From Hyphomicrobium sp. CS1BSMeth3 (GTDB lineage Bacteria; Pseudomonadota; Alphaproteobacteria; Rhizobiales; Hyphomicrobiaceae), in NCBI RefSeq assembly GCF_900117415.1, contig NZ_FPEI01000004.1, positions 310,001 through 374,000 of the forward strand: a stretch of 64,000 nucleotides of DNA. The letters are read 5' to 3'. The translations under genes were made by a program, and so were the position numbers. Each line of letters opens with the position of its first letter. Position 1 is the stretch's first letter. Below the pieces are notes generated by a model that was given only the letters and a program-made list of their open reading frames with translations, was not told the origin of the DNA and ran no database searches. Positions 54,609-63,864 of the stretch are shown one piece after another.

Positions 54609-56123
54609 ATGGACACCACCGTCACCGCGCATTCTGGACTGACGCCGGTGCGGCGGAACCTGATCCTCGTCATGGTCGTGCTGGCGACGACGCTCTACGG
54701 CACGACGCTGCTCGTCGTCTCGACCATCCTGCCGCAGATGCAGGGCTCGTTCGCGGCCACCGCCGACGAGATCGCCTGGGCGATGACCTTCAACATCCTC
54801 GCCACGGCCATCGTGACGCCCATGTCCGGCTGGCTCGCGGGCCGCTTCGGCACGCGGCGCGTGATGGTCTGGTCGCTCGCGGGCTTCACGTTCGCGACCT
54901 TCATGTGCGGGGCGGCGGAATCGCTCGAGGGCCTCGTTTTCTGGCGCATCATGCAAGGCGGTTTCGGCGCCCCCTCCACGCCGCTCACACAGTCCATCCT
55001 GCTCACCGTCTTCCCGCGCAATCAGCAGACGCGCGTCATGGGCATCTTCGGGTTCGGCGTCGTCCTCGGCCCCATCTTCGGCCCGGCCCTCGGGGGCATC
55101 ATGGCCGAAAGCTACAACTGGCGTTGGGCCTTCTATGCGCTCGTACCGGTCGGCATCGCGGCGACGGTCGGCCTGCGAGCCGTCCTCCCCGAGGATGAGA
55201 ACATGACCGATCGCCCGCTCGACTGGATCGGCTTCATCGCGCTCTCCATCGCGCTCGGCGCGACGCAGCTCGTGCTCGCGCGCGGCCAGCGCCTCGACTG
55301 GTTCGATTCCTACGAGATCATCATCGCGGCGATCGTGGCGGTCATCTGCTTCTGGATATTCGCCGCCCACTGCCTGACCAGCCCGCGTCCCTTCCTCGAT
55401 CCGCGCCTGCTCCTCGACCGCAACTACGCGCTCGGCCTGATCCTGGTGACGATCTACGGAATGCTCAACTTCACGCCCATGGTCCTGCTGCCGCCCCTGC
55501 TCACGGGACCGGCCGGCTACACCGACAGCCTCGTCGGCCTCGTCGTCGGCGCCCGCGGTGCGGGGGGCTGCATCGGCTTTCTCATTGCCGGCTTTGCCGG
55601 TCGCCTCGATGCGCGCGTCAGCATGATCATCGGCTTCACCATGCTGCTGTGGGCCGGTCTCTGGCTCATGCACATCGATCTCAACGTCACCTATCTGAAC
55701 CTCGCCTTGAATGCCGGCCTCCAGGGGCTCGCGATCGGCCTCATCTGGGTGCCGCTCACGACCGTCACCTTCTCGACCCTGCCCAAGCACCAGATGGGCG
55801 AAGCGACGGCCGTCTATCACCTGCTGCGCAATCTCGGCTCGTCGTTCTTCATCTCGGTCTGCGTGGCCGAGATCGTGCGCTCGACCGGCATGAACTACGC
55901 CCATCTCGCGGAGCTGCTGACGCCGTACAACAAGGTGCTGGACATGCCCCAGGTGCTCGGCCGTTGGGATACGGAAAGCCTCAAGGGCCTGGCCTCGCTC
56001 TCCAAGGAAATGACGCGCCAGGCGACGCTCATCGCCTATCTCAATGCTTTCGGGCTGTTCACAACGGCCTGTGCGATGACCCTGCCGCTGATCCTGCTCA
56101 TGCGCGGGAAACAGCCCAAGTAA
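54609..56123 (+). CDS. DHA2-family MFS multidrug transporter
   Basis: 504 aa with about fourteen membrane segments. Motif A-like GRFGTRRVM, motif C near GIFGFGVVLGPIFGPALGG and WRWAFY are typical of DHA2/EmrB proton antiporters. No EmrA membrane-fusion gene is adjacent. ATG 54609 chosen over 54561. Probable drug or small-molecule efflux. Confidence 0.93.
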   Translation: MDTTVTAHSGLTPVRRNLILVMVVLATTLYGTTLLVVSTILPQMQGSFAATADEIAWAMTFNILATAIVTPMSGWLAGRFGTRRVMVWSLAGFTFATFMCGAAESLEGLVFWRIMQGGFGAPSTPLTQSILLTVFPRNQQTRVMGIFGFGVVLGPIFGPALGGIMAESYNWRWAFYALVPVGIAATVGLRAVLPEDENMTDRPLDWIGFIALSIALGATQLVLARGQRLDWFDSYEIIIAAIVAVICFWIFAAHCLTSPRPFLDPRLLLDRNYALGLILVTIYGMLNFTPMVLLPPLLTGPAGYTDSLVGLVVGARGAGGCIGFLIAGFAGRLDARVSMIIGFTMLLWAGLWLMHIDLNVTYLNLALNAGLQGLAIGLIWVPLTTVTFSTLPKHQMGEATAVYHLLRNLGSSFFISVCVAEIVRSTGMNYAHLAELLTPYNKVLDMPQVLGRWDTESLKGLASLSKEMTRQATLIAYLNAFGLFTTACAMTLPLILLMRGKQPK

Positions 56124-56306
56124 TTGCGGCACCTTGGCAACTCTGTTTTCCCACAGCGTCTACAGCGACGCCTCGAAGCCCTTGTCGGATGACGCTATTG
56201 TGCAACAAGCGCCGAATCACATCGGAAGCACCCTTTACGATCCTGATCTGTCCGTGCACACACTGGGAGGCGCGAAGGGGCACCGGGTCGGGTAGGAGTT
56301 TGGGGC

Positions 56307-58271
56307 ATGTCCTACAGGGGGAATGATCTCGATCTGAAAGTGCCGGCTGGGCGCGTGCGCAGCGCATCCGGCAGCACCGGCGATACGACCTTATGGGTCG
56401 ATGAGACGCTGCTGGCCTGCTGCAACAACGCCTTCGACCTGGCGCTCGCCTATGGGGCCGGCGAGGTCCGCCTCGCCCATCTCATTCACGCCCTCACGCG
56501 GGTCGAAGCCGCCGTACGCATCCTCGAGCAGCGCGCCATCAGCGCCGCGCGCCTGCGCCACGAGAGCGCTGCCTTGATCGTCAACGAGAGCCCCGTCCCG
56601 CTGACGAGCGAGCGCCAATCGCCGCGCCGCTCGGTCGAGTTCGAGGATGTCCTGCGGCGCGCTGTGGACACCGCCCGGCGCCGCGGCTCGGCCGCCGGCA
56701 TCGAGGATGTGCTCCACGCCCTGCTGACCGGCAACCGCGCCAATCCCGCCGTCGACCTGCTGCAGCGGCTCGCGCCCGAGCTTCCCGAGGTGCCCGTGCT
56801 GGCCGAGCCCACGGCCCGTCTCGCCCTGATCGAGGACACGCTGCGCGGCATCCACGCCGAGCTTGCCGGCGACCGCCGCCTGCTCTCGGACATCGTGCGT
56901 GACCTTCAGCGCGAAGTCGCGGGCCACCGCGGCGAGAGCGCCAGCCATTCGACGGCCCTCGTCGGACGCCTCGCCGAGCTCGAGCGCCATCTCGGCACGG
57001 CGCCAGAAATCGGCGAGAAGCTGCAATCCATCGAGCAGGCCGTCCAGGGCGGCATGGGCGAAGGCGCCCGCACCTGGGCCGCCATCGAGCAACGCCTCGA
57101 AAGCCTCGAAGCCGCCGTCCGCGCGACCGATCTCCTCGAGCCGATCACGCGGCGGCTCACGGCCGTCGAGCAGACGCTGCAGGATCGCACGAACGACTCG
57201 GTCCGTAGCTGGGTCGCGCTCGCCGATCGCGTCCAGTCGCTCGAAAAGCTCTATCAGGCCGGCTCTACCGAGGCCGTTCGCCAGTGGAGCGCGCTCTCGC
57301 AAGGCAATGCCGAGATCCTGAAGTCGCTCACGCAGCATCAGGGGGCGCCCATCGATGGCGGCGTGCTCACCGAGCGGCTGGAGCTGATCGAGCGCACTGT
57401 CCGCAGCGGCTTCGGCGATACCGTGCGCTCCAATGCGCTGCTCGCGGACCGCGTCGGCGTCGTCGAGCGCGTCATCGGCACGCGCAACGATACCGACACC
57501 GGCATGCAGCTCGACGAGCGCCTGCGCGCGCTCGAAACCTCGCTCGACGGCCGGGCCCGCGAGACCGGCGGCCGTTGGCTCGAGCTGGTCGACCGTCTCG
57601 CCGCGATCGAGGGTCGCATCAGCGGCATCGCGGAAAAGCCGGCGACCGCGGTCACGGCCCTCGCGCCGCTGCCCTCCGCTGAAGACCTCGCGAAGCCCGT
57701 GGTCGGCTATCTGTCGAAGGTCGCTGTCACCACAGCCGAGCGCGACGACAATCACGCCCGCGCTCAGGCTCGTGCCATGGCCGAGATCGGCGGTCGCGTC
57801 GCCGCCCTGGAGCACGTCGTCCAGGCCAACAACGCCGCCGTGAATGCCGCCGCGCGCGTCTACGACCGCAACACCGACGAGCTGCACGAGGGCTTCGTGC
57901 GCTTGAGCGAGAACCAGCACACGCTCGCCTCCGCCATCGGCGACTGGCGCGACGACAGCACCAGCGAGCTGCGCCGCATTGCCGGCAGCCTCGATCGCCT
58001 CAAGGCCGTCGAGGACCGGCTCGAAAGCCTGAGCCGGTACTTCACGGCGCCACCAGCCCGCGCCCTGCCCGCGACGAGCGAAGCCTACGCGCCGCCCGAG
58101 CGGTCCGCCGCGGGCCCAGCCCTCGGCACGCCGCTCGCAAGTGTCGCCGGTTTCCGCCGCTGGCTGTTCGGCACGGACGACGTGGGTCGCGCCAATGCCA
58201 GTGCCGATCTGCGCTGGCAGCGCATGCGCGACGAGGTCCGCTCCGCCGCCGACCGCCTGCGCAAGCGGTAG
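56307..58271 (+). CDS. ClpN-like N-domain fused to a long coiled-coil protein, no AAA+ module
   Basis: 654 aa. Residues ~27-150 resemble the double Clp N-domain: DETLLACCNNAFDLALAYGA and VRLAHLIHALTRVEAAVRIL in the first repeat, VEFEDVLRRAVDTARRRGSA and GIEDVLHALLTG in the second. After residue ~170 come long heptad-rich helices to ~600 with regular LERL-type units (ERLELIERTVRSGFGDTVRS is one of several ~45-residue repeats). The C-terminal region ends in a short basic part (FRRWLFGTDDVGR). No Walker motifs. No membrane segment. Perhaps a protease-adaptor or scaffold; function unknown. Confidence 0.85.
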   Translation: MSYRGNDLDLKVPAGRVRSASGSTGDTTLWVDETLLACCNNAFDLALAYGAGEVRLAHLIHALTRVEAAVRILEQRAISAARLRHESAALIVNESPVPLTSERQSPRRSVEFEDVLRRAVDTARRRGSAAGIEDVLHALLTGNRANPAVDLLQRLAPELPEVPVLAEPTARLALIEDTLRGIHAELAGDRRLLSDIVRDLQREVAGHRGESASHSTALVGRLAELERHLGTAPEIGEKLQSIEQAVQGGMGEGARTWAAIEQRLESLEAAVRATDLLEPITRRLTAVEQTLQDRTNDSVRSWVALADRVQSLEKLYQAGSTEAVRQWSALSQGNAEILKSLTQHQGAPIDGGVLTERLELIERTVRSGFGDTVRSNALLADRVGVVERVIGTRNDTDTGMQLDERLRALETSLDGRARETGGRWLELVDRLAAIEGRISGIAEKPATAVTALAPLPSAEDLAKPVVGYLSKVAVTTAERDDNHARAQARAMAEIGGRVAALEHVVQANNAAVNAAARVYDRNTDELHEGFVRLSENQHTLASAIGDWRDDSTSELRRIAGSLDRLKAVEDRLESLSRYFTAPPARALPATSEAYAPPERSAAGPALGTPLASVAGFRRWLFGTDDVGRANASADLRWQRMRDEVRSAADRLRKR

Positions 58272-58300
58272 TTGCCCGCCATTCGAACACGCCCCGGCGT

Positions 58301-58425
58301 TCCCCTCCCCCTTGTGAGGAGGGGTTAGGGGTGGGGGGAATCCCTGCCGCTAGTGTTCTGCAATCCCCCTCCTAGCCTCCCCCACGTCGCGCCGAAGGCG
58401 CGCCTTCAGCGCTGAGTGGGAGGAA
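58301..58425. repeat. REP-type repeat, same subfamily as the uvrB insert
   Basis: CCCCTCCCCCTTGTGAGGAG, GGGTTAGGGGTGGGGGGAAT, then GTTCTGCAATCCCCCTCC and a GTGGGAGGAA end. Closest to the element inside uvrB (62590-62700), with a small extra stem GCGCCGAAGGCGC. Confidence 0.75.
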
Positions 58426-58524
58426 CCTGACGGCGTGATTTGCGCGGGCGAGCTTCGTCCGCTTGCCCGCGCCCTCCGCCTGTGCTGCTGTCCGCGAAAC
58501 AACAGCATCAGCCGGAGGACGCCG

Positions 58525-59877
58525 ATGAATCTCTCATTCATGCTCAAGGAGCGCGCCGCGCAGGGAAAGCCCGTGCGCATCGGCCAGATCGGCGCCGGCA
58601 AGTTCGGCACCATGCACCTCGCACAGACGCGCCTCACGACGGGCATGCACCTCGTCGGCCTCGCCGACCTCTATCCCGATCGCGCGCGCAAGCGCATGAG
58701 CGAAGTCGGCTGGCCCGCCGAGCAGACCCAGGCCAAATCCCTCGGCGACGCGCTCAAGTCCGGCGCCACTTGTGTCACCGACGACGCCATGTCGCTCATC
58801 GCCTGCCCCGACATCGACGTCATCGTCGAAGCGACCGGCGATCCTGCAACCGGCATCAAGCTCTGCCTCGCCGCCATCGAGCACGGCAAGCACATCGTCA
58901 TGGTCAACGTCGAGGCGGACAGCGTCGCCGGCCCACTGCTCGCACAGAAAGCCCGCGCTGCCGGCGTCGTCTACTCGCTGGCCTGGGGCGACCAACCCGC
59001 GCTCGTCTGCGAGCACGTCGACTGGGCGCGTGCCTGCGGCTTCGAGGTCGTCGCCGCCGGCAAGGGCACGCGCTACCACCCGACCTACCACCAGTCGAAC
59101 CCCGACACCGTCTGGGACATCCTCTCGAAGTACCTGAAGATCGAGGATCGCAGCCACATCAACCCGAAGATGTTCAACTCGTTCGTCGACGGCACGAAGT
59201 CCGGCATCGAGATGACCGCGATCTGCAATGCCACGGGCCTCGTCCCGCAGACCGACGGTCTCGCCTTCCCGCCCGCCTCGCGCTTCGAGCTCGCCGAGGT
59301 CTGCAAGCCGAAAAGCGACGGCGGCACGCTCGAAAAGAAAGGCGTCACGGAAGTCGTCTCATCGATCACACGCAACGACAAGGACGTGCCGCACCATCTG
59401 GCCATGGGCACCTACGTCGTGATCACCTCCGAGAGCGCCTACAGCCGCGAGTGCTTCAAGGAGTACAACATGCTGCCCGATAGCAGCGGCACCTACGCGG
59501 CGCTCTATCGCCCGACGCACATGATCGGCCTCGAGCTTGGGTTGTCGATCGCCTCCGCGGCGCTACGCAAAGAGCCGACCGGATCGCCGATCTGCTTCAA
59601 CTCCGATGTCGTCGCGACGGCCAAGCGCGATCTCAAGAGGGGCGAGATGCTCGACGGCGAGGGCGGCTTCTGCGTCTGGGGCAAGCAGACGCCCGCCGAG
59701 ATGTCGCTGAAGGAGGGGTATCTCCCGCTCGGTCTCGCGCACAACGTCGCACTCAAGCGCGACATCAAGCTCGGCGAGCGCCTCAAGTGGGACGACGTCA
59801 CCTACGACGCCACCGACAACGCCGTCAAAGTCCGCCGCGAGATGGAAGCAGTGTTTGGGAGACGCAACGCGACGTAG
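58525..59877 (+). CDS. NAD(P)-binding oxidoreductase with C-terminal SAF domain
   Basis: 450 aa. Rossmann start VRIGQIGAGKFGTMHLAQ, then VIVEATGDPATGIKL and GKHIVMVNVEADS, resembling homoserine-dehydrogenase-like proteins; the last ~90 residues are a SAF domain (ATAKRDLKRGEMLDGEG, LGLAHNVALKRDIKLGERL). Family members are often labelled FlgA- or homoserine-dehydrogenase-like, but flagellar or threonine roles are not supported by context. GCCGGAGGACGCCG precedes ATG 58525. Confidence 0.87.
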   Translation: MNLSFMLKERAAQGKPVRIGQIGAGKFGTMHLAQTRLTTGMHLVGLADLYPDRARKRMSEVGWPAEQTQAKSLGDALKSGATCVTDDAMSLIACPDIDVIVEATGDPATGIKLCLAAIEHGKHIVMVNVEADSVAGPLLAQKARAAGVVYSLAWGDQPALVCEHVDWARACGFEVVAAGKGTRYHPTYHQSNPDTVWDILSKYLKIEDRSHINPKMFNSFVDGTKSGIEMTAICNATGLVPQTDGLAFPPASRFELAEVCKPKSDGGTLEKKGVTEVVSSITRNDKDVPHHLAMGTYVVITSESAYSRECFKEYNMLPDSSGTYAALYRPTHMIGLELGLSIASAALRKEPTGSPICFNSDVVATAKRDLKRGEMLDGEGGFCVWGKQTPAEMSLKEGYLPLGLAHNVALKRDIKLGERLKWDDVTYDATDNAVKVRREMEAVFGRRNAT

Positions 59878-59949
59878 CACTCTCGGGCAGCAGATCGAGG
59901 GGCCTTGCCCCTCGAACTCCCCACCAAGGGCGAGGCCCTTGGAACCCAT

Positions 59950-60021
59950 TATATAAGGGTGCAGGGGCGAGCCCCTGCCGCGGGAGGGTGAGGGCCGCGC
60001 AGGCCCTCACTTGCCGCAGGC
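59950..60021 (+). repeat. Triple-stem intergenic repeat, diverged copy 5
   Basis: TATAAGGGTGC, then CAGGGGCGAGCCCCTG, GTGAGGGCCGCGCAGGCCCTCAC and TTGCCGCAGGCAA. Same order of one long, one medium, one short stem as the other copies with almost wholly different bases. Preceded by two more hairpins (CGAGGGGCCTTGCCCCTCG and CCAAGGGCGAGGCCCTTGG). Confidence 0.6.
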
Positions 60022-60024
60022 AAA

Positions 60025-62874
60025 TCACATCCCCGGCCGCCCGGTCTTTCGCGGCCGACCACGCCGCCCTTTCTTCTCGGCTTTCGTCGGCACATCGATC
60101 GTGCGCGTCGGCTTCGGCGGCGGCGTACCACCCACTGGCACTTCCGTTCGCCCGACCGTCATCTCGTCGAGCGTCGGCTTGCGCACGCGCGAGGTCGATT
60201 GCGCGTAGGTGGGTTGTACGGGCTGATAGTCTTTGTTGATCCGCGACTCCGTCGCGGCGCCCGCTCGGGCGCTCGCCGCTTCGCCACGCTCCGGCGGCAT
60301 ATTCGCGCTGGCGCCGTACTTGCGCGCACCCTTGAACGCACCGGCGCGATCCTCGACATCCGACTGCCGCGCCAATGGATCATCAGCGACCGCAAGCTCC
60401 GTCTCGCGCAGGCGCTTGATCTCGTCGCGCAGCCGCGCCGCGTCCTCGAACTCGAGATCGGCCGCCGCATCGCGCATGCGCCGCTCCATGTCCTCGATGA
60501 CCTTCGCGAGGTTGTGGCCGACGAGCGGCTGATCCGCGAGGCCGAGATCCACCGTCACGTGATCCTGCTCGTAGACCGATGCCATCGCATCGCCGATCGA
60601 CTTGCGCACGCTCTCCGGCGTGATGCCGTTCGCCGCGTTCCACGCCATCTGCTTCTCGCGGCGCCGATCGGTCTCGCTCATCGCGCGATCCATCGAGCCG
60701 GTGATCTGGTCGGCGTAGAGGATCACCTTGCCGTCGACGTTGCGCGCCGCGCGGCCGATCGTCTGGATCAGCGACGTCTCCGAGCGGAGAAAACCTTCCT
60801 TGTCGGCATCGAGGATCGCGACGAGACCGCACTCGGGAATGTCGAGGCCCTCGCGCAGCAGGTTGATGCCGATCAGCACATCGAACGCGCCGAGCCGCAG
60901 GTCGCGAATGATCTCGATGCGCTCCAGCGTCTCGATATCCGAGTGCATGTAGCGCACGCGAATGCCGTTCTCGTGCATGTACTCGGTGAGATCCTCGGCC
61001 ATGCGCTTCGTGAGCACCGTCACGAGCGTGCGGTAGCCCGCGCGCGTCACCTGCCGCACTTCGTCGAGCAGATCATCCACCTGCGACTTCGCGGGCCGCA
61101 CCTCGACGACCGGATCGACGAGCCCCGTCGGCCGGATCACCTGCTCGACGAACGTGCCGCCGGATTGTTCCATCTCCCAGCCGCCCGGCGTTGCCGAGAC
61201 GTACGTCGTCTGCGGCCGCATGGCGTCCCATTCCTCGAAGCGCAGCGGACGATTGTCCATGCACGAGGGCAGGCGGAAGCCGAACTCGGCGAGCGTCGCC
61301 TTGCGCCGGTAATCGCCGCGGAACATGCCGCCGATCTGCGGCACGGTCACGTGGCTCTCGTCGGCGAACACGAGCGCATTGTCCGGCAAATACTCGAACA
61401 GCGTCGGCGGCGGCTCGCCGGGATTGCGGCCCGTCAGATAGCGCGAGTAGTTCTCGATGCCTGCGCACGAGCCCGTCGCTTCCATCATCTCGATATCGAA
61501 GAGTGTGCGCTGCTCGAGTCGCTGCGCCTCCAGCAGCTTGCCGGCGGCGTACAGCTCCTCGAGCCGCTGCTTGAGCTCGACCTTGATGGACGCCACGGCC
61601 TGCTGCAGCGTCGGCTTCGGCGTCACGTAGTGCGAGTTGGCGTAGACCTTCACGAGCTTGAGCTCGTCGGTCTTCTGTCCCGTCAGCGGATCGAACTCGG
61701 TGATCGCCTCGATCTCGTCGCCGAACAGCGAGATCCGCCACGCGCGATCTTCCAAATGCGCCGGGAACACTTCCACCGTATCGCCGCGCACCCGAAAGGC
61801 GCCGCGCTGGAAAGACGCGTCATTGCGCCGGTAGTGCAGCGCCACGAGATCCGCGAGGAGCTGATCGCGCGAGATCTGATCGCCGACCTGCACCTGCAGC
61901 GTCATGGCCGTGTAGGTCTCGACCGAGCCGATACCGTAGATGCACGACACCGACGCCACGATGATGACGTCGTCACGTTCGAGCAGCGCGCGCGTCGCGG
62001 CGTGGCGCATCCGGTCGATCTGCTCGTTCACCGAGGCTTCCTTCTCGATGTACGTGTCCGTTCGCGGCACGTACGCCTCGGGCTGGTAGTAGTCGTAGTA
62101 CGAGACAAAGTACTCGACCGCATTCGACGGGAAGAAGCTCTTGAACTCGCCGTAGAGCTGCGCCGCGAGCGTCTTGTTCGGCGCGAGGATGAGCGCCGGT
62201 CGCTGCGTCCGCGCGATCACGTGCGCCATCGTGAAGGTCTTGCCCGAACCGGTGACGCCGAGCAGCACCTGATTGCGCTCGTGCTGGGTCACACCTTCGA
62301 CAAGCTCCGCGATCGCCTGCGGCTGGTCGCCGCGCGGCTCGAACTCGGATTCGAGCTTGAAGGCGACGCCGCCCTCGGATTTCTCCGGCCGCTCCGGGCG
62401 GTGCGGCATGAACATCGGCATGTTGCCGGCGACCAGCGGATGCGCCGCGATCATCGGCTGCTGCGCGATCAGCGCCTTTGCGCGCTCGGATCGTTCCTCG
62501 GGCCGCGCGAGGATCGCGTTCAGCGTCGCCGATGGCGAGAAGTCCTCCGGCCGCGGCTTCACCTGGCGAAGCGCAGGCAAGACCGCTTTTCCCCCTCCCC
62601 CTTGTGGGGAGGGGTCAGGGGTGGGGGGAACCCCTACCGCTGATGTTCTGCCATCCCCCCCTCCCTGGCCCTCCCCCACCAGGGGGGAGGAAATAACCCA
62701 CGGCGTGCTCGGCAAAAACGGCGCCTGTGGCGCTTCGCCGAAGCCGGGCGTCCCGGCGCCGGTCTCGACGGGCGGCCCGACAGGCTTGCCCGAACGGCCG
62801 CGCGACGGGCGCGGGCGCGGCGTCGTATCGGCGTCCTTGGTCTTTTTCGGGGGTGACTTGGGGGATTTGGCCAT
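60025..62874 (-). CDS. uvrB: Excinuclease ABC subunit B (UvrB) with N- and C-terminal extensions
   Basis: 949 aa against about 670 for E. coli UvrB. The helicase-like core runs from [17 protein letters not shown] with Walker A GVTGSGKT (206-213), the beta-hairpin region [20 protein letters not shown] and motif VI GRAARN, to a C-terminal UVR motif ([16 protein letters not shown]). The ~175-residue N-terminal extension holds an in-frame REP-derived segment (residues 59-95). The ~120-residue tail after the UVR motif ends with [11 protein letters not shown], an AT-hook-like motif. Start ATG 62874. Confidence 0.96.
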   Translation of the reverse strand: MAKSPKSPPKKTKDADTTPRPRPSRGRSGKPVGPPVETGAGTPGFGEAPQAPFLPSTPWVISSPLVGEGQGGGDGRTSAVGVPPTPDPSPQGGGGKAVLPALRQVKPRPEDFSPSATLNAILARPEERSERAKALIAQQPMIAAHPLVAGNMPMFMPHRPERPEKSEGGVAFKLESEFEPRGDQPQAIAELVEGVTQHERNQVLLGVTGSGKTFTMAHVIARTQRPALILAPNKTLAAQLYGEFKSFFPSNAVEYFVSYYDYYQPEAYVPRTDTYIEKEASVNEQIDRMRHAATRALLERDDVIIVASVSCIYGIGSVETYTAMTLQVQVGDQISRDQLLADLVALHYRRNDASFQRGAFRVRGDTVEVFPAHLEDRAWRISLFGDEIEAITEFDPLTGQKTDELKLVKVYANSHYVTPKPTLQQAVASIKVELKQRLEELYAAGKLLEAQRLEQRTLFDIEMMEATGSCAGIENYSRYLTGRNPGEPPPTLFEYLPDNALVFADESHVTVPQIGGMFRGDYRRKATLAEFGFRLPSCMDNRPLRFEEWDAMRPQTTYVSATPGGWEMEQSGGTFVEQVIRPTGLVDPVVEVRPAKSQVDDLLDEVRQVTRAGYRTLVTVLTKRMAEDLTEYMHENGIRVRYMHSDIETLERIEIIRDLRLGAFDVLIGINLLREGLDIPECGLVAILDADKEGFLRSETSLIQTIGRAARNVDGKVILYADQITGSMDRAMSETDRRREKQMAWNAANGITPESVRKSIGDAMASVYEQDHVTVDLGLADQPLVGHNLAKVIEDMERRMRDAAADLEFEDAARLRDEIKRLRETELAVADDPLARQSDVEDRAGAFKGARKYGASANMPPERGEAASARAGAATESRINKDYQPVQPTYAQSTSRVRKPTLDEMTVGRTEVPVGGTPPPKPTRTIDVPTKAEKKGRRGRPRKTGRPGM
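62590..62700. repeat. REP-type palindromic element inside uvrB
   Basis: 111 bp (37 codons) with the same sequence plan as the intergenic element at 58301: TTTTCCCCCTCCCCCTTGTG, GGGGTGGGGGGAACCCCTAC, GCCATCCCCCCCTCC and GGGGGGAGGAAATA. Length is a multiple of three and it carries no stop in the uvrB frame; it encodes [10 protein letters not shown] and [12 protein letters not shown]. Confidence 0.85.
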
Positions 62875-63053
62875 CGCCCGGAATATGGCGCCGCGCGTCC
62901 GGCGACACAATGGCGGCCTCCTGACAACAGGCGGTCAGGAACCTGATCAATCAACAGAAACGGGCGAGTCCGGGAGGGTGTCCCTCGTCGTGTCGAAGAC
63001 CCGCCTCCGGCACGGCGGAGTGCTGGGCAAAAGCCCTGCTCGCGAAGCGACCT

Positions 63054-63710
63054 CTAAAACTCCACCTCGAGCTCGATGATCTCGTCGGGCTCGGCGAGCG
63101 CCCCCTCGGTCCACTCCTGCAAGAGCGGCCAGGCAAAGATCGCCTCGCAGTACGCATTGAGCAGCGGATCAAGCTCGACGGCATAGGTGCGGAAACGCGT
63201 GCAGACCGGCGCATACATGGCGTCAGCCACTGTCACCTTGTCGCCGAAAAGATAGGGCCCGCCGTACTTTTCCAGGCACTCCGTCCAGATGGTGCGCACG
63301 CGCTCCACGTCCGGTCGCGCGCCGGAAAAAATCTTGAACTTCTTGTGCTGCGTCTTGAGATTCATCGGCAGCGCCGAGCGCAGATTGTGGAACCCCGAGT
63401 GCATCTCGCCGGAGACCGCCCGGCAGTGCGCCCGCGCCACCCGATCGGCCGGAAAAAGCCCCGCCAGCGGGGCCACCTCGTTGACGTACTCGGCAATGGC
63501 GAGCGTATCCCAGACCGTCACGCCGTCATGGACGAGCCGCGGCACCAGCACCGAGGGCGACAGCAGCAGCAGCTCCTGGCGGTTCTCCGGGGCATCGATG
63601 TCGACCCGCTCCTCAACGACGTCGAGGCCCCCCATGCGGCACAGCAGCCACCCCCGCAGGGACCAGGACGAGTAGTTCTTGGACGAAATCGTCAGTCTTG
63701 CCTGCGCCAT
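63054..63710 (-). CDS. Glutathione S-transferase family protein
   Basis: 218 aa. N-domain KNYSSWSLRGWLLCRMGGLD with a candidate catalytic Ser, SPSVLVPRLVHDG (cis-Pro loop) and DTLAIAEYVNE; C-domain with VSGEMHSGFHNLRSALPMNL and VTVADAMYAPVCTRF. Matches the GSTs near YfcF/maleylacetoacetate isomerase-like. Start at 63710. Divergent from phaZ at 63865. Confidence 0.9.
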   Translation of the reverse strand: MAQARLTISSKNYSSWSLRGWLLCRMGGLDVVEERVDIDAPENRQELLLLSPSVLVPRLVHDGVTVWDTLAIAEYVNEVAPLAGLFPADRVARAHCRAVSGEMHSGFHNLRSALPMNLKTQHKKFKIFSGARPDVERVRTIWTECLEKYGGPYLFGDKVTVADAMYAPVCTRFRTYAVELDPLLNAYCEAIFAWPLLQEWTEGALAEPDEIIELEVEF

Positions 63711-63726
63711 CTCTGCAAACCTGTCC

Positions 63727-63763
63727 TGCTTGCCTGTGCTGCTTGCCTGTGCTGCTTGCCTGC
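63727..63763. repeat. 13-bp tandem repeat
   Basis: TGCTTGCCTGTGC at 63727 and 63740, then TGCTTGCCTGCC at 63753. Lies in the leader of the GST gene and the upstream region of phaZ; a slippage-prone site. Confidence 0.7.
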
Positions 63764-63772
63764 CTTGGGCCG

Positions 63773-63781
63773 TGCATTGCA
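63773..63781. promoter_or_regulatory. Candidate PhaR operator
   Basis: TGCATTGCA, a TGC-N3-GCA palindrome about 85 bp upstream of phaZ. An inverted GCAC-N6-GTGC (63801-63814) follows. Same motif as upstream of the phasin gene at 50935. Confidence 0.45.
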
Positions 63782-63864
63782 CAAATTTAATTCTCGCGCC
63801 GCACAATAGAGTGCAATAGTTTTAATCTGTCACGCAAGCCCAAGCGCTTAGGAGCCCGGCACCT

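Noticed and set aside
54435-56132. A 565-codon minus-strand frame opposite the DHA2 transporter
   Set aside because: Shadow frame, rich in Arg/Glu/His/Asp; the plus-strand transporter has clear membrane segments and motifs.
60199-62643. An 814-codon frame on the plus strand opposite uvrB
   Set aside because: Antisense shadow of uvrB with the same Arg/Leu/His-rich character.
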